From NCBI GenBank assembly GCA_016703545.1, contig JADJBX010000015.1:1-17473 (forward strand): a stretch of 17,473 nt of DNA, given 5' to 3'. Within the stretch, counting starts at the first letter, position 1, and each line of letters begins with the position of its first letter. Made by a program: the position numbers and the translations under genes. The DNA comes from Candidatus Amarobacillus elongatus (GTDB lineage: Bacteria > Chloroflexota > Dehalococcoidia > Tepidiformales > Tepidiformaceae). Below the pieces are notes generated by a model. It was not told the origin of the DNA. It ran no database searches and was given only the letters and a program-made list of their open reading frames with translations. This document shows, piece by piece, positions 1-8,857 of the stretch.

Positions 1-373
1 GGACTGCCACACGAGGCGCGACAGCACCTGCGCATCTACGGGGACGCGGTGGAGGACGTGCTCGCGGGCGGGCTCGCGGAACTGTGCCCGCACGCCCCGG
101 CGCTCGAAAGCGAAGTCACGCACGCCGCGACGGCGGAGCTGGGCGTGACGCTGGCGGACATCCTCCTGCGGCGAACGGGCATCGCGGGGGCGAGCTGCCG
201 CGGGATTCTGCTGCCACCACCGCGCGGCGGCCATCGCGGCGGCGGTGCTTGGGTGAGCCGACGACCGCCGGTACGCCGAATCCGCGGCCTTCGAGCAGAC
301 CGTGGCGCAACACCCGCCCACTATGGAAAGCTTATCGGTGGGGGTAGCGATTGACGGCGCGGCTGGTGGTTGA
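1..373 (+). CDS. glpD: Glycerol-3-phosphate dehydrogenase, C-terminal fragment (frameshifted)
   Basis: The gene is cut by the left edge, so only the C-terminal helical domain is present. GlpD is an FAD enzyme that oxidises sn-glycerol 3-phosphate to dihydroxyacetone phosphate at the membrane and passes electrons to quinone. Seen: the first frame reads LRIYGDAVEDVL, then ALESEVTHAA, then GVTLADILLRRTGI. This is the usual GlpD C-terminal pattern of an acidic-aromatic segment followed by TL-D-L-RRT. After about base 190 the frame breaks. The family-like tail resumes in another frame (AAAIAAAVLG, then DDRRYAESAAFEQTV, a GlpD-like last helix), with a further break near 240. The stop is at 354 or 373 depending on frame. 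The sirtuin gene starts inside this tail. Assignment rests on the C-terminal domain only; another DAO-fold dehydrogenase is possible but less likely. Confidence 0.72.
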
Positions 374-1196
374 CGAGGCGATCCGGGCGGCCGAACTGGT
401 CGCGCGCAGCAGGCATGTGGCGGCATTGGCGGGCGCGGGGCTGAGGGCGGAGAGCGGCATTCCCACGTTTCTGCGAAGTGAGGACGGGGTCTGGACGGAG
501 CCCGGCTAAACCCACCTTCGACGGGTGGGACTCCGTTCAATCACGACCCGAAGGCGTGGTGGAGGCGTCGCTGGAGAACGCGGCGCAGTACAGCGATTCG
601 CGCGTTCAGTTGACGCCGCGCAGCCGAACGCGGGGCATTACGCGCTCGCGGAGATGGAGCAGCACGGGCACCTGGCGCACGTGATCACTCCAGAAACATC
701 GACGACCCGCACCGGCGTAGGGCGGGCACGCCACCTGACGGAGATCCACGGAACCGGTACTGGTGCGGTGCATGACGCGGCGGCCGGGACCGGCTGGAGC
801 ACGATTTTCGCTGAAGCGCATCCCGCCGCCTGTCACGATGCGGCGGCCACCTGAAGAACGACACGGTGATGTTCGGCGAGCCGATCCCGGAGGATCGAGC
901 TCCGCGAGTGCTACGGGCAGGCCGCCATCGCGGACCTGTTTCTCGTGATTGGCACTCGGCGGTGTACCGGCGGCCGATTTTCCCATCATGGCGAAGCGCC
1001 ATGGCGCACGCCTGATCGAAATCAACCTGGACGAGACGGCGCTGACGGACATCGCGATGTGGTGGTGCGGGCTCGGTGCGGGAGAAGCGCCGCCGGCGAC
1101 ATCGTCGAGCAGCTTCACGCGCGGGGGTCGGACCCAAAGACGGGTCTCATTTCCCGCGTTTCATCACAATTTCAATTGCTTTCGTCCACCACTTGA
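351..1196 (+). CDS. Sir2-family NAD-dependent protein deacylase (multiple frameshifts)
   Basis: Sirtuins remove acyl groups from lysines using NAD, giving nicotinamide and O-acyl-ADP-ribose. The landmarks occur in the right order but in changing frames. The NAD-binding segment AGAGLRAESGIPTF lies near 430-470. AQPNAGHYALAEME and GHLAHVIT lie near 620-690, then QNID near 692-703 after a slip. LTEIHG is near 737-754, RCM near 765-775, and CGGHL (839-853) leads into KNDTVMFGEPIP. DLFLVIGT lies near 925-955, and FPIMAKRHGARLIEINLDE near 978-1035. The catalytic His of the EIHG segment and the CGG zinc knuckle are visible; the remaining zinc cysteines fall in frame breaks. The start is probably TTG at 351 or GTG at 366, overlapping the glpD tail. 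The end is uncertain (about 1120-1196). Total length fits a sirtuin of about 245-270 residues. At least six slips make biological decay impossible to exclude from this read alone. Confidence 0.8.
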
Positions 1197-1212
1197 AGTA
1201 CGCCGCCACGTC

Positions 1213-1783
1213 ATGAAGAATGCGGTCATGCCGGTGCGGCGGGCGTCCCGGCAGACAGACAAGGCCAGCAGAATGACGGCCGCACTGATCCAGGTGCTGC
1301 CCGCGCCTCGCGGCGCCTCGCCCTTGGGGCAGCCTGGTGGGCTGGTTGGCGCGATCCTCGAGACCCGGCGCCACGTTTCCGCTGGCAGCACATGGCCCGG
1401 TGGGCAGCGGCGGTGACGGCGGGAGCCGGCGGTAAGCGATGGCGAACCCGCCGCCGTCCTCGTGCTCGGCGCGGCCGGCGTCGCGTTGTTGGCGTTGACC
1501 ACGGCATCGCCTTCGCGCTTCCGGCATCATCCGCTGCTGCCCGCCCCTCGTCCGAGGAGTTGCTTGATGGCGCTTCGCCCGCATCGCGAGGCACACGCGG
1601 GGCCGCAGGCGGCCGCAATCGCCGTGGCGGTGTTCGTGGACCCGTTCGTGAGCCCGGTGGCGCGGCTCAACACGGCTGGCATTACACGTCGGGGCGCTGG
1701 CGCTGAGTATGTTCGCGGCCGTCATGCTGGCGAACGTGGCCGGCCGGTGGTGGATCGCTCCCGGACTACCTGAGGTCCCCTGA
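1213..1783 (+). CDS. Hypothetical membrane protein, poorly resolved and frameshifted
   Basis: I do not recognise this gene. The plus strand shows hydrophobic stretches that look like membrane helices in successive frames: AAVLVLGAAGVALLALTTA near 1446-1505, AAAIAVAVFVDPFVSPVARL near 1610-1670, and LALHVGALALSMFAAVMLANVAGRWW near 1680-1755. The last runs to a TGA at 1781-1783. The minus strand here gives mostly His/Arg-rich text typical of an antisense shadow. The ATG at 1213 is only a candidate start, and no single frame spans the region. It converges with the ABC permease and their 3' ends overlap slightly. The first 100-150 bases are ambiguous and could instead hold the end of a short minus-strand gene (see findings). 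Confidence 0.35.
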
Positions 1784-2503
1784 GCGTTGCGCCGAGGCCG
1801 AGGGCGACGGCGGTGATCAGGGACAAGCACCGCCACATCGGTCCCGGAGCTGGCCGGTAAGTCCGTCGCCACGCGCCACGCGGGCGAGCGCATCGTAGGC
1901 GTAGGTCATCGGCGCAGCAGGTCCGAAACGGCTTCGAGCGCCGGCAGCATGCGCTCACGGGGACCGAGCAGCCCCGACAGCAGGAACTGCGGCAGCAGGA
2001 ACGCCGGCATGAACTGCACAGCCTGGAATTCGGTCGAGGCGAAGGCGCTGACGAAGAGGCCCATCGCCATGCCGAGAACGGCATTGAGCACCGCCAACAG
2101 CACCAACGAACGCATGCGGGGCCACCCGATTCGAGCCTAACGAGGCCAGCGACGGCCGCCGCCAGGGTTGCCTGCACCGCCGCGAGCACACCGAAGGCGA
2201 GGGCATACCCGAGGAGTGGTTCGAGCTTCGCCATGGGCATCGTGAGGAAGCCGTTCGAGGGTGCCGCTCGTGCGTTCGCGGAGCATGGCGACGGAGGTGA
2301 CGAGGAACATGGAGGTGGGCAGGGGAAGACGCCGAGCAGCGGCGCGCCGAGACGCTGAAACACGGGGTCCTGGTCCCAGAACACCGCTTTCACCAGGGCC
2401 TGGAGGACGATCGGCACGCCCCACAGGAGGGCGAGGGTGCGGGGATCGTGACGAAGCTGGAGGAGGTGCGAGCGGCGGTAGCGAAGGTGACGCGGCGGCT
2501 CAC
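1766..2503 (-). CDS. ABC-2 type transporter permease (drug-efflux class), frameshifted
   Basis: This is the membrane subunit of a two-part exporter. Reading down the minus strand from GTG at 2503: a short cytosolic lead with RHDPRTLALL; PIVLQALVKAVFW; then MFLVTSVAMLRERTSGTLERL, the conserved cytosolic loop of DrrB/NodJ-type permeases; LLGYALAFGVLAAVQATLAAAV; LLAVLNAVLGMAMGLFVSAFAS; and FMPAFLLPQFLLSGLL. The sequence then continues to a last hydrophobic segment, SLITAVALGLGATLR. Six membrane segments and about 245 residues fit the family. The pieces lie in several frames, with slips near 2450, 2330, 2130 and 1900. The exact stop is uncertain: TAG at 1766-1768 in one frame. The GTG start overlaps the ATPase stop as GTGA, so the two are translationally coupled. 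The substrate cannot be read from the sequence. Confidence 0.82.
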
Positions 2504-3222
2504 GATGCCACCGCTACGGGCTGGCCCTTCACGAGGCGAGGAATGCGTGCTCGACGTCGGCGGCGCCGGTGCGTGCGAGGATACCGCGGGGGTGTCTCGG
2601 CGAGGATGCGCCCTTCGCGCATGAGGACTTAGGCGGTCGCACTGTTCGGCTTCATCCATGACGTGGCTGGAGACGAGGAGCGTGGCGCCATCCGGCATAG
2701 CGCGTGGAAGGTCTCCCAGAGCGATTCGCGATGACGGGGTCGAGGCCGATTGTGGGCTTCCGTCGAGGATGAGCACGTCGGGTTGGTTCAGGAGCGCGGT
2801 GGCGAGGGACACGCGGGCCCGCTGCCCGCCGGAGAGGTTGGCGGCGAGCTGCCGCTCGGCGCCCTGGAGGCCCACGGTCGCGATGACGGCCTCGACGCGC
2901 GCCGGCGCGCCGCGCCGAGCACGCGGCCAAGCACTGAGGTTCTGCGCGACGGTGAGGTCTTCGACACGGCCGGCGCTCTGGGTGACGAGCCGGAGGCGGG
3001 AGGAGGACGCGAGCCGGCATGCTCGCCGAGGACGCGCACATCGCCGGAGGCGATGCGCTGCACGCCGACGATGGCGCGCATGAGGGTGGTCTTGCCGCAA
3101 CCGCTGGGGCCGAGCAGGCCGGTAATGGCGCCGCGCGGCACGCCGAGGCTGATGCCGTGGAGCACGGGCCGGCCGCCGCGTGACACGCGCAGGTCGCGGA
3201 TGTCGATGACTGGTTCGTTCAC
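2500..3222 (-). CDS. ABC transporter ATP-binding protein, frameshifted
   Basis: This is the nucleotide-binding subunit partner of the permease. Starting with GTG at 3222 it reads NEPVIDIRDLRVSRGG, then the Walker A motif GPSGCGKTT near residues 38-46. The Q-loop region (VTQSAGRVEDLTVAQNLS) follows after a slip near 3010. The signature LSGGQRARVSLA lies near 2795-2840 and Walker B is VLILD near 2770. The catalytic Glu right after it is lost in an indel, since a neighbouring frame continues PTIGLDPVI. The H-loop LLVSSHVMDEAEQC is near 2645-2685. Further slips lie near 2640 and 2590. Length, about 240 residues, matches single-domain exporter ATPases of the DrrA type. The start overlaps the TetR stop and the stop overlaps the permease start, each by GTGA, so all three genes are probably one transcript. 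Confidence 0.88.
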
Positions 3223-3838
3223 GACTGGACCTCCGGGTCGTCGCCATCAAGGTAGGTTCTGAGCGCGGCGCGAGCAGCGGCGCCAGGGTGGCCGCATCCG
3301 TATCGGCAAGGGGGCCGATGCGGACGATGAAGCGCGCGAAGAGCACGCCCATGAGGTGCGATACCGCGAGTGAGGCGCGAAGCATGGCGCCCGGCCCGCC
3401 GCCGCCGGCGTTCGCGATGGGCGTGAGCACCTCGGCGGCGAAGAAGTCGCGCAGGACGGCGGTGGCGGCTTCGTCGGAGGCGGCGGAGCGCATGAGCGCG
3501 ACGATCACCTCGCCGCTCGCGCCGGGGGATTCCCAGGCGGCGAGGGCCGCTTTCGCGAGGGCGAAGCCGCATTCCGCCCGCGGCGACTGCATGGCCGCGC
3601 CCACGACCTCGCCGGGGTTCACCGGCAGCTCCATCGCGGCGACGAAGAGGCCGCGCTTGTTGGCGAAGTAGTGGATCACGAGGGCGGGATCCACGCCGGC
3701 GCCGGCGGCGATGCCACGGATGGTGGCGCCTTCGTAGGAGCGCGCGAAGAACGCCTCGCGGGCGGCGGCGAGGATGGCGTCGCGGGTGGCGGAGGCGCCG
3801 GGGCGGCGGCCGTCTTGGGGAGGGACGGAATTCACCAT
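3219..3838 (-). CDS. TetR/AcrR-family transcriptional repressor
   Basis: This is probably the local repressor of the ABC exporter downstream. The start ATG at 3838 gives a helix-turn-helix domain over residues 15-60: TRDAILAAAREAFFARSYEG, then TIRGIAAGAGVDPALVIHYFANKRGLF, the classic TetR pattern. The rest is an alpha-helical ligand-binding domain containing ESPGASGEVIVALMRSAAS and LLASHLMG-like helices. A single slip near 3265 moves the last residues (YLDGDDPEVQS) into the next frame, where the TGA overlaps the ATPase GTG. Total is about 206 residues, normal for the family. Three GAATTC boxes cover its start codon and the bases just upstream, consistent with autoregulation. The ligand is unknown. 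Confidence 0.9.
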
Positions 3839-3865
3839 GTGTTGAATTCGACGTCTGTTGAATTC
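3828..3865. promoter_or_regulatory. Candidate TetR operator: three GAATTC boxes at 16-bp spacing
   Basis: GAATTC occurs at 3828, 3844 and 3860, exactly 16 bp apart, in DNA that is otherwise about 70% GC. The second and third copies share the 10-mer TGTTGAATTC. The first and second form an inverted repeat (GAATTCA, 8-base gap, TGAATTC) that contains the tetR start codon. The middle box extends to a near-palindrome, GTTGAATTCGAC. Position and symmetry fit binding by the adjacent TetR protein. The binding itself is inferred. Confidence 0.6.
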
Positions 3866-3918
3866 CCGGGATCAAGGTGCCAAACCGGTGAACACTTCGC
3901 CGGCGGCGGGCATGTGCC

Positions 3919-3924
3919 GACAAT
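3919..3924 (+). promoter_or_regulatory. Possible -10 element for the UDP-glucuronate decarboxylase-type gene (leaderless)
   Basis: GACAAT ends 6 bases before the ATG at 3931. That spacing fits a leaderless transcript, and no ribosome-binding site is seen at the usual distance. No convincing -35 box is visible. Weak call. Confidence 0.25.
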
Positions 3925-3930
3925 GGTGGT

Positions 3931-4882
<952 letters not shown>

Positions 4883-4895
<13 letters not shown>

Positions 4896-5780
4896 TCACC
4901 GGCGGCGCCGGCTTCATTGGCAAGCACCTCGTCGCGGCGCTGCTGGAACAGGGCCACGGCGTGGTCATCGTCGACAACCTGCATCGGGCGCGGCGCGAGG
5001 CGGTGCACGCCGGCGCGACCTTCATCGAGGGCGACATCCGGGACGGGGACACGCTGGCGGCGGCGTTCGCGGGCGCCGGGCGCGTCTTTCACCTGGCGGC
5101 GCAATCGAACGTCATGGGGGCGCTCACCGACAACCGGTACTCCTTCGAGACCAACGTCGTGGGGGACGTTCAATGCTGGAGGCGGCGACCGCGGCGGGCG
5201 GGAACGCGTCGTCTTCGTCGTCGCGGGAAGTGTATGGCGAACCGGCAAGCGTGCCGGTGCGGGAAGACGCGCTGTTGCTCGCGAAGAACCTGTGTACGGC
5301 GCGAGCAAGCTCGCCGGGGAGGCGTACTGCCGCACCTGGCGGCACGCGGGTGCCCTGGGCGTGAACATCCTGCGCTTCACGAACGTCTACGGCCCGGGGG
5401 ACACGGGACGGGTGATTCCCCTCTGGATCGAACGCGCCTCGCGCGGGCTGCCGCTGGAGGTGTTCGGCGGCGAACAGGTTATCGACTTCGTGCCCGTGCG
5501 AACGGCCGTTGCGGCGCTGATAGCGGCCGGCGAACGCGACCTCGACGGGCCGGTGAACGTCGGCAGCGGCGAGGGCACGACACTGCTGTCGCTGGCGGCG
5601 CGGGTGCGGGCGCTGTTCGCGATCTGTCCCGGTGTGGAGATCCTGCCGGCGCGTTCGGCGGAAGTGGTCCGGTTCGTGGCGGACGTCGGCCGCATGCGGC
5701 CGGACCTTGGGGTGGACCCGCCCGGGGACCCGTTGCAGGACCTCGCATGGCTGGTGGCGCCGCACCCGCGGGCGGCGTGA
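4883..5780 (+). CDS. NAD-dependent epimerase/dehydratase, UDP-glucose 4-epimerase-like (frameshifted)
   Basis: A second extended short-chain dehydrogenase. ATG at 4883 gives VVVTGGAGFIGKHL (Rossmann, residues 3-16), IVDNLHRA, then FIEGDIRDGDTL and VFHLAAQSNV. Slips near 5175, 5215 and 5290 scramble the middle. In the neighbouring frames MLEAATAAG, SSREVYGEPASVPV and YGASKLAGEAYCRTW carry the Ser-x-x-VYG segment and the YxxSK catalytic pair. NILRFTNVYGPGD, VFGGEQVIDFVPV and GPVNVGSGEGT follow, and the frame holds to the TGA at 5778-5780. About 299 residues. The 13-base overlap with the upstream gene implies coupled translation and a shared pathway of sugar-nucleotide supply. Exact substrate is unknown. 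Confidence 0.86.
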
Positions 5781-5781
5781 G

Positions 5782-5819
5782 TCGGGAATCCGAACCCGCC
5801 TCGTAGGCGAGTTTCCCGA
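5782..5819 (+). terminator. Nested hairpin after the epimerase gene
   Basis: An outer arm TCGGGAA (5782-5788) pairs perfectly with TTCCCGA (5813-5819). An inner arm CGCCT (5797-5801) pairs with AGGCG (5805-5809) around a CGT loop. It starts two bases past the epimerase stop codon. There is no T-run after it, so it could be a weak terminator, an mRNA-stabilising structure or an attenuator before the methyltransferase gene. Confidence 0.4.
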
Positions 5820-5854
5820 TGCCAACGGGGGCTGGACTGCACCATGCTTGCGGA

Positions 5855-7098
5855 ATGACCGCCATCATCTCGCCCGTTCGCGACCAGTATGAAGCGTACC
5901 CCTACCCGCCGCGGGACCCCGGCCGCGAGCTGGAGAAGCTGCACAGCACCCTCATCGGCCAGCTCGCGCTTGCCGACCACGTCCTGGCGGGGGGCGCTGG
6001 AAGGTGGGGCCGGGCTTTCGCGTGCTCGATGCGGGCTGCGGCACCGGCGACAACGCCATCTTCCTCGCCGAGCAGCTGCGCGGCACGGGCGCGACCGTCA
6101 CGGGCATTGACCTCTCGGCGCACTCGCTCGACATCGCCAGTGCGCGTGCGAAGGCGCGGGGCTCGACATCGACTTCCGGCAGGCGCGCATCGAAGAGGCG
6201 CCCCGCCTGGGGCTTGGGCAGTTCGACTACATCGTCACCGCGGGCGTGCTGCACCACCTGCCGGACCCGGGCGAGGGTCTGCGGGCGCTGCGCGGGATGC
6301 TCGCGCCGGGCGGCGGGATCGGGCTGATGGTGTACGGCCAGTACGGGCGCACGGCGATCTACCAGCTGCAGGAGCTGCTGCGCATCGTGGCGCCGGCAAC
6401 ACTGCCCGCGGACGAACGCATCGCCATCGCACGGCGGACCCTCGGCGAGCTGCGCGCCGAGCACTGGGCCGCGTTCGGGCGGGACACACGTACGCGGGCG
6501 AAATCGACCTGCACGGCGATGCCGGCCTCTACGACGTGCTGCTGCATTCGACCGACCGCGCCTACACCGTGCCCCAGGTGCATGAGTGGCTGGCGAGCGC
6601 GGGCATGCGGCTGGCGCGCTTCATCATGCCCATGCTCTACAACCCGTCCTTCTACTCGGCCACGCTCGACGTATCGGCCCTGGACGAACCATCGCGGCAG
6701 GCGGCGGCGGAGCTGCTGCACGGTCGAATGCAGAAGCACTCGTTCTTCGCCGCGCCGGTGGAAGCGCCCGAGCCGCACGAACCGTCGTGGCACGACCTCA
6801 CGGCGACGCCCACCTGGCTGCGGTTCGACCACGACAATACGATCGGACGCAGGTGCACGAGCGGCCGGAGCTGCACCTGCAGTACGAAGGGTTCGAGCTG
6901 CGGCTGGCGCTGGATCCCTTCCGGCGCTCGGTCCTGAAGCGCATCGACGGGCGCCGGACGCTGGCCGAGATCCTGGTGGAGATGGCAACGAAGTACCCGA
7001 AGACGACGGTCGAGGAGCGCGTACAGAAGTGGCGGGAGCTCTACACGGCGCTGGAGCAGTTCAACCTGCTCGGGATGCGGGGCGGCGCGCGGACTTGA
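5855..7098 (+). CDS. Class I SAM-dependent methyltransferase with PqqD-like C-terminal domain (frameshifted)
   Basis: ATG at 5855 gives RDQYEAYPYPPRDP, a lead common in one group of class I methyltransferases. A slip near 6000 precedes motif I, RVLDAGCGTGDN, followed by VTGIDLSAHSLDIA. After a slip near 6160 come DYIVTAGVLHHLPDPGEG and MLAPGGGIGLMVYGQYG. Another slip near 6485 leads to AGLYDVLLHSTDRAYTV and a linker. After a slip near 6840 the last 75 residues read LALDPFRRSVLKRIDGRRT, then LAEILVEMA, then YTALEQFNLLGM. That resembles the small winged-helix PqqD fold, which binds peptides in other systems. About 415 residues in all. It lies between sugar-nucleotide enzymes and a flippase, which suggests methylation of a surface glycan or its lipid carrier, but the substrate is inferred. 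The last 38 bases overlap the flippase on the other strand. Confidence 0.82.
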
Positions 7099-8694
7099 TC
7101 CCCTTGAGCCGCGCGGTGGAGTAGAGCATCGGTTCGGCCGAAGGCGCGGCGGGCATCCCGAGTTCGGCACCGGGGAGGCCCGCGGGAGCGGGGGCGCCAC
7201 GGCCGGCGAGCCAGCGCGCGCCATCGAGCACCTGCGACGGCGTGTAGGCGTGCAGCAGGAAGACCATGGCCGCATACCCGAACGTGCCGGCCAGCCCCGT
7301 GATGATGAAGCCGTGGTCGCGCGTGAGGAGCATGGCGGCCGTGGCGAAGAGCGCGCCGGCGGAGAGCCGGGCGTAGAGGCCGTAGGTGGCACGGTCCATG
7401 ATCCCGCGGGGCATGTAGTAGAAGGCGACGAGCATCATCCCACCCTCGACGGCGAGCAGGCTGGCGGCCGCGCCGAGGGCCGCGCTGTCGAAGAGCCGGT
7501 CGAACAGCGGAATGAGGATGACGCCGAGGGCGACCTTCGCCCCCAGAGCCACCAGGATCACGATGGTCCAGATGCGCTGGCGGTCGACGGCGATGAGGAT
7601 GCGGTGAGCGACCATGTTCACGCTCGTCGGCACCAGCCCGAGGGCGAGCAGCACGACGACGGGACCGCTATCGGAAAAGCCGCGGCCGATGAGCCACACA
7701 AGCCCTTCGTCCCCAACGCCGACGGTCATGACGGCGACGGGGAGTGTGATCCCGATGACCAGGGCGAGCGTCGCGCGGGCGAGGCGGGCGATCTGCGTGG
7801 GGCCGTCATGGAAGCTGGCGGCCATGCGCGGGAAGACGACCATCGTGACGATCGTGGGGGCGAAGAGCAGCGTGCCGAAGATGCGGCTTGGCGCGGTGTA
7901 GATGCCGACCGCGGTTTCGCCCGAGAGCAAGGACAGCAGCAGGGTATCGACGGCCAGGTACACCACGACGAACACGTTCGCGGTCGAGAACGGCAGGCTC
8001 GCGAGAATGAGGTAGCGCGCCTGCGACAGCGAAAAGGTCCATGGCCGGAAGGGCAGGACGCGGTGCATGAGGCGCATCGCCGGGACGGTGACGAGGATGG
8101 CGGAGCGACGGAGAGGACCAGGTAGGCGCCGAACCCCAGGTCGAGCGCGATGATCGCGGCCGTGCCGATCAGGAACAGGAGCTTGTTCGTGGCGTCCCAG
8201 ACGGCCTGGTAGCGCATGACCTCGGCGCCCTGGAGGGCCGCGAACCCGAGCAGGGTGAGCAGGTTCAGGGGGACGATGCCGCAGTTCACGAGAATCGCCC
8301 ATTGGGTCATGGAGGCGTAGCCGAGGGCCTGGCCGACCGCGACGGACGCGCCGGCTGCCGCCAGGCCGAGGATGACGTGGAGCCAGACGGCGGTGCCCAG
8401 CATCCGTTCCGCCGCTTCGTGGTCGCGGGCGACGTCCTTCGTAATGAGCGTGGCCATCCCCAGGCCCGCGGCCGTCGACGCGAGGTTCGAAAACGACAGT
8501 GAAATCCCGAGCGCGCCCATGTGGCCGGGGCCGAGGTAGCGTGGCAACAGGGCGAGGGTGAGTGCCGTCAGCGTCCAGGTGATGGTCTGGCCGGCGAACA
8601 TCGCGATGGCGTTCTGCCGCAGCGATTGGCGCTGGAGGGATGCGCGCGGTGGCGGCGCCACGCGGGCGCCACGAAAGGGAGTCGCACGGGCCAT
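7061..8694 (-). CDS. Polysaccharide (O-antigen type) flippase, Wzx/MOP superfamily
   Basis: This is a membrane transporter that moves lipid-linked sugars across the membrane. ATG at 8694 gives a basic lead, then SLRQNAIAMFAGQTITWTL, the usual first helix of Wzx-type proteins, and LLPRYLGPGHMGAL. LGMATLITKDVARD follows, with many hydrophobic helices over 544 residues (about 12-14). One slip near 8105 separates LDLGFGAYLVLS from ILVTVPAMRLMHRVLPF; everything after is one frame. The second half includes STANVFVVVYLAVDTLLLSL, VGIYTAPSRIFGTLLFAPTIV, and FSDSGPVVVLLALGLVPTSV. The last 50 residues are a soluble tail. It converges with the methyltransferase (38-base overlap) and diverges from the hydrolase-like gene. 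MurJ or MATE membership is less likely on sequence pattern. Confidence 0.87.
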
Positions 8695-8857
8695 ACCGGG
8701 AGTAACGGGCGAAGGCGGGGCTTGCCGCAGGTGCGGGATTCGGCGACGTGCCCGGACGGGGCCGAACGACCCCGCTCTTCACCCGGGTGTCACCGTCCCG
8801 ACACCGGCCCGACGTGGGGTCAATTTCCGCCCAACCGGCGCGCGGTATCAGTAGCGG
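8695..8857. promoter_or_regulatory. Divergent intergenic region, presumed promoters for flippase and hydrolase-like gene
   Basis: This 163-base gap separates two divergent starts, so it should hold promoters in both directions. I see no clear -35/-10 pair. TATCAG at 8847-8852 sits just before the GTG at 8858 and could be a -10 for a leaderless message. Nothing else is recognised. Confidence 0.35.

Noticed and set aside
606..1137. Two minus-strand ORFs of 150-170 residues
   Set aside because: They are shadows opposite the sirtuin, Arg/Pro/Ser-rich with no recognisable pattern.
5780..5860. tRNA-like T-arm (GGGTTCGGATTCCC on the minus strand)
   Set aside because: The stem and loop lengths are wrong and no acceptor, D or anticodon arm could be built around it.
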